From Liolophura sinensis (lineage: Eukaryota > Mollusca > Polyplacophora > Chitonida > Chitonidae): a stretch of 64,000 bases of DNA. The stretch spans positions 1 to 64,000 of the forward strand of contig NW_027018005.1 in NCBI RefSeq assembly GCF_032854445.1. Reading direction: 5' to 3'. The notes beneath the pieces were generated by a model. That model was given only the letters and a program-made list of their open reading frames with translations. It was not told the origin of the DNA and did not search any database. The position numbers and the translations under genes are program-made. The first letter of the stretch is position 1, and each line of letters opens with the position of its first letter. Shown one piece after another: positions 62,101 through 64,000 of the stretch.

Positions 62101-64000
62101 AAGTACCTTGTGTTTTTCACGTACAAATGGTGTGGTTTTTTTGCACGTAGATAAAGACATTGAGATTGTCTTGCACTTAGAAGTAAGACAATTGCTGGGT
62201 GAGTTAAATGGGCTTAGCCGAAATATTTGACGTCTTCTGGGCTACCGAAGGGCACATAACTTATAGTCAAAAGTTGAATATAGTAATGACCAGTCGCGAT
62301 TGTACAGAGTACAGTGTAGCCAATTTCAATTAACAAAAAGACCAGGTAAAAATGCAAAACTGGAAAAACTGTTCCAGTGCTGCTGGTAAGAGGCTAATCC
62401 GACGTATTTTGTGACGAGAAATTGAATGGTGCAAACCGCGTTGCTCTCCAACCAATACTTTTGGCTGTAGTGACAATTGAATGATCATTTATGTCATAAT
62501 CACGTGCCCAGCAACGGCTCTTACTCCATGGAAACCAGGGATCTTTGCAATTTTTCAACAGCTGCCGATGCCTGGCTCAATTCCGCATCTTTTGGCACCT
62601 TACTGAAGTGGGTCAGTGTTCAGTTGTACTTTTTACAGCAGACTGTATCAAGTACCTTGTGTTTATCAGGTACAAATGGTGTGGTTTTTCTACACGTAGA
62701 TAAAACATTGAGATTGTCTTGCACTTAGAAGTAAGACAATTGCTGGGTGAGTTAAATGGGATTAGCCCAAAGATTTCAGGTCTTCTGGGCTACCGAAGGG
62801 CACATAACTTATAGTCAAAAGTTGAATATAGTAATGACCAGTCGCGATTGTACAGAGTACAGTGTAGCCGATTTCAATTAACAAAAAGACCAGGCAAAAA
62901 TGCAAAATTGGAAAAATTGTTCCAGTGCTGCTGGTAAGAGGCTAATCCGACGTATTTTGTGACGACAAATCGAATGGTGCAAACCGCGTTGCTCTCCGAC
63001 CAATACTTTTGCCTGTAGCGACAATTGAATGATCATTTATGTCATAATCACGTGCACAGCAACGGCTCTTACTCCATGGAAACCAGGGAAATTGGCAATT
63101 TTTCAACAGCTGCCGATACCTGGCCCAATTCCGCATCTTTTGGCACCTTATAAATGTGGCTCTGTGATCAGTTGTACTTTTTACAGCAGACTGTATCAAG
63201 TACCTTGTGTTTTTCACGTACAAATGGTGTGGTTTTTCTACACGTAGATAAAGACATTGAGATTGTCTTGCACTTAGAAGTAAGACAATTGCTGGGTGAG
63301 TTAAATGGGCTTAGCCGAAATATTTGACGTCTTCTGGGCTACCGAAGGGCACATAACTTATAGTCAAAAGTTGAATATAGTAATGACCAGTCGCGATTGT
63401 ACAGAGTACAGTGTAGCCGATTTCAATTAACAAAAAGACCAGGCAAAAATGCAAAAGTGGAAAAACTGTTCCAGTGCTGCTGATAAGAGGCTAATCCGAC
63501 GTATTTTGTGACGAGAAATCAAATGGTGCAAACTGCGTTGCTCTCCGACCAATACTTTTGCCTGTAGCGACAATTGAATGATCATTTATGTCATAATCAC
63601 GTGCACAGCAACGGCTCTTACTCCATGGAAACCAGGGAAATTGGCAATTTTTCAACAGCTGCCGATACCTGGCCCAATTCCGCATCTTTTGGCACCTTAT
63701 AAATGTGGGTCTGTGGTCAGTTGTACTTTTTACAGCAGACTGTATCAAGTACCTTGTGTTTTCCACGTACAAATGGTGTGGTTTTTCTACACGTAGATAA
63801 AGACATTGAGATTGTCTTGCACTTAGAAGTAAGACAATTGCTGGGTGAGTTAAATGGGCTTAGCCGAAATATTTGACGTCTTCTGGGCTACCGAAGGGCA
63901 CATAACTTATAGTCAAAAGTTGAATATAGTAATGACCAGTCGCGATTGTACAGAGTACAGTGTAGCCGATTTCAATTAACAAAAAGACCAGGTAAAAATG
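59189..64000. repeat. Right-hand higher-order repeat, partial copy 3
   Basis: Unit starts are 59189 (P), 59738 (Q), 60287 (R''), 60830 (P''), 61379 (Q'), 61928 (V), 62477 (W), 63025 (U) and 63574 (T, cut by the window end). Relative to copy 2 the three units R-P'-Q are missing, as expected from exchange between the two Q units of that copy. Units from R'' onward follow copy 2 at about 5485 bp, including the 6-bp deletion. The W unit has lost one G near 62704. Confidence 0.88.

Larger units (their letters stand above)
1..64000. repeat. Satellite DNA array, 549-bp unit, about 117 units in tandem
   Basis: The window is filled by one tandem repeat. Unit starts, taken at the conserved TT(G/C)AATGATCAT block, number 116 from 327 to 63574, nearly all 549 bp apart. 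All units share one orientation, and no unrelated insert larger than a 63-bp self-duplication was found. Units differ by scattered substitutions and a few 1 to 6 bp indels, and they cluster into types that recur in ordered blocks. Such an array is typical of eukaryotic centromeric, pericentromeric or subtelomeric heterochromatin. The chromosomal position and species cannot be read from the sequence, and both edges of the window lie inside the array, so its true length is unknown. Confidence 0.97.

Noticed and set aside
1-64000. Dozens of open frames of 60 to 112 codons, on both strands, as a tandem gene family
   Set aside because: Three overlapping frames are open in the same units; the longest begins with TTG; about half of the units carry an in-frame TAA or TGA; differences between units freely change amino acids; and no family is recognisable. 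Regular recurrence is explained by the 549-bp repeat.
1-64000. CRISPR array or other repeat-spacer system
   Set aside because: The repeat is 549 bp with no spacers. All sequence between conserved motifs is itself repeated, and no cas-like gene is present.
1-64000. Ribosomal RNA gene spacer or tRNA/5S cluster
   Set aside because: No rRNA-like conserved segment, no cloverleaf and no convincing pair of A and B boxes could be found in the unit.
1-64000. Telomeric or simple-sequence repeats
   Set aside because: No run of short tandem motifs is present. The longest low-complexity tracts are T runs of up to eight bases near 15830 and 54470.

Overview
The whole 64 kb window is one uninterrupted array of satellite DNA. 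A 549-bp unit is repeated head to tail, always in the same orientation. I place unit starts at a conserved TTGAATGATCAT or TTCAATGATCAT block and find 116 starts between 327 and 63574. That gives 115 complete units plus a partial unit at each edge. Spacing is 543 to 551 bp everywhere except two units of 612 and 613 bp, which carry a 63-bp internal duplication. I see no credible protein gene, RNA gene, transposon insertion or unique sequence. An array this long, with no genes and a layered repeat structure, points to a eukaryotic nuclear chromosome, probably centromeric, pericentromeric or other heterochromatin. The sequence does not tell me which lineage. Base composition is about 40% G+C by eye.

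The units fall into recurring variant types, and these recur in order, which is a higher-order repeat (HOR) organisation. I name types with letters. From 1 to about 11040 a 12-unit HOR (order E F G D A B C D A B C A') is followed by a partial second copy; inside it the four-unit block D-A-B-C is itself tandemly duplicated. From about 11040 to 21860 the array is a mosaic: it holds a 1163-bp two-unit duplication, the 63-bp micro-duplications, and a run at 18690-20397 that repeats 11972-13679. From 21862 to 36686 a looser P-Q-Y-X-H pattern is broken by trimer duplications and hybrid units. From 36687 to 45468 there are two nearly identical 8-unit HOR copies (P Q R S T S T R). From 45469 to the end there are three related HOR copies of 12, 13 and at least 9 units that differ by whole-unit gains and losses.

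The array reads as a record of unequal exchange. Most length changes are whole units, hybrid units mark exchange points, and private point mutations or small indels let individual copies be traced. Left-hand types look closer to a common ancestor (A, B, G). Right-hand types look like accumulated derivatives (Q from A, P from G, R from H) and are the most homogenised.

Each unit carries conserved symmetric motifs: a 10-bp palindrome (14 bp in one type), a CACGTG site, and two adjacent sets of three mutually complementary segments that could form alternative hairpins. These are the best candidates for function. The 60 to 112 codon open frames that recur in every unit are most likely incidental.
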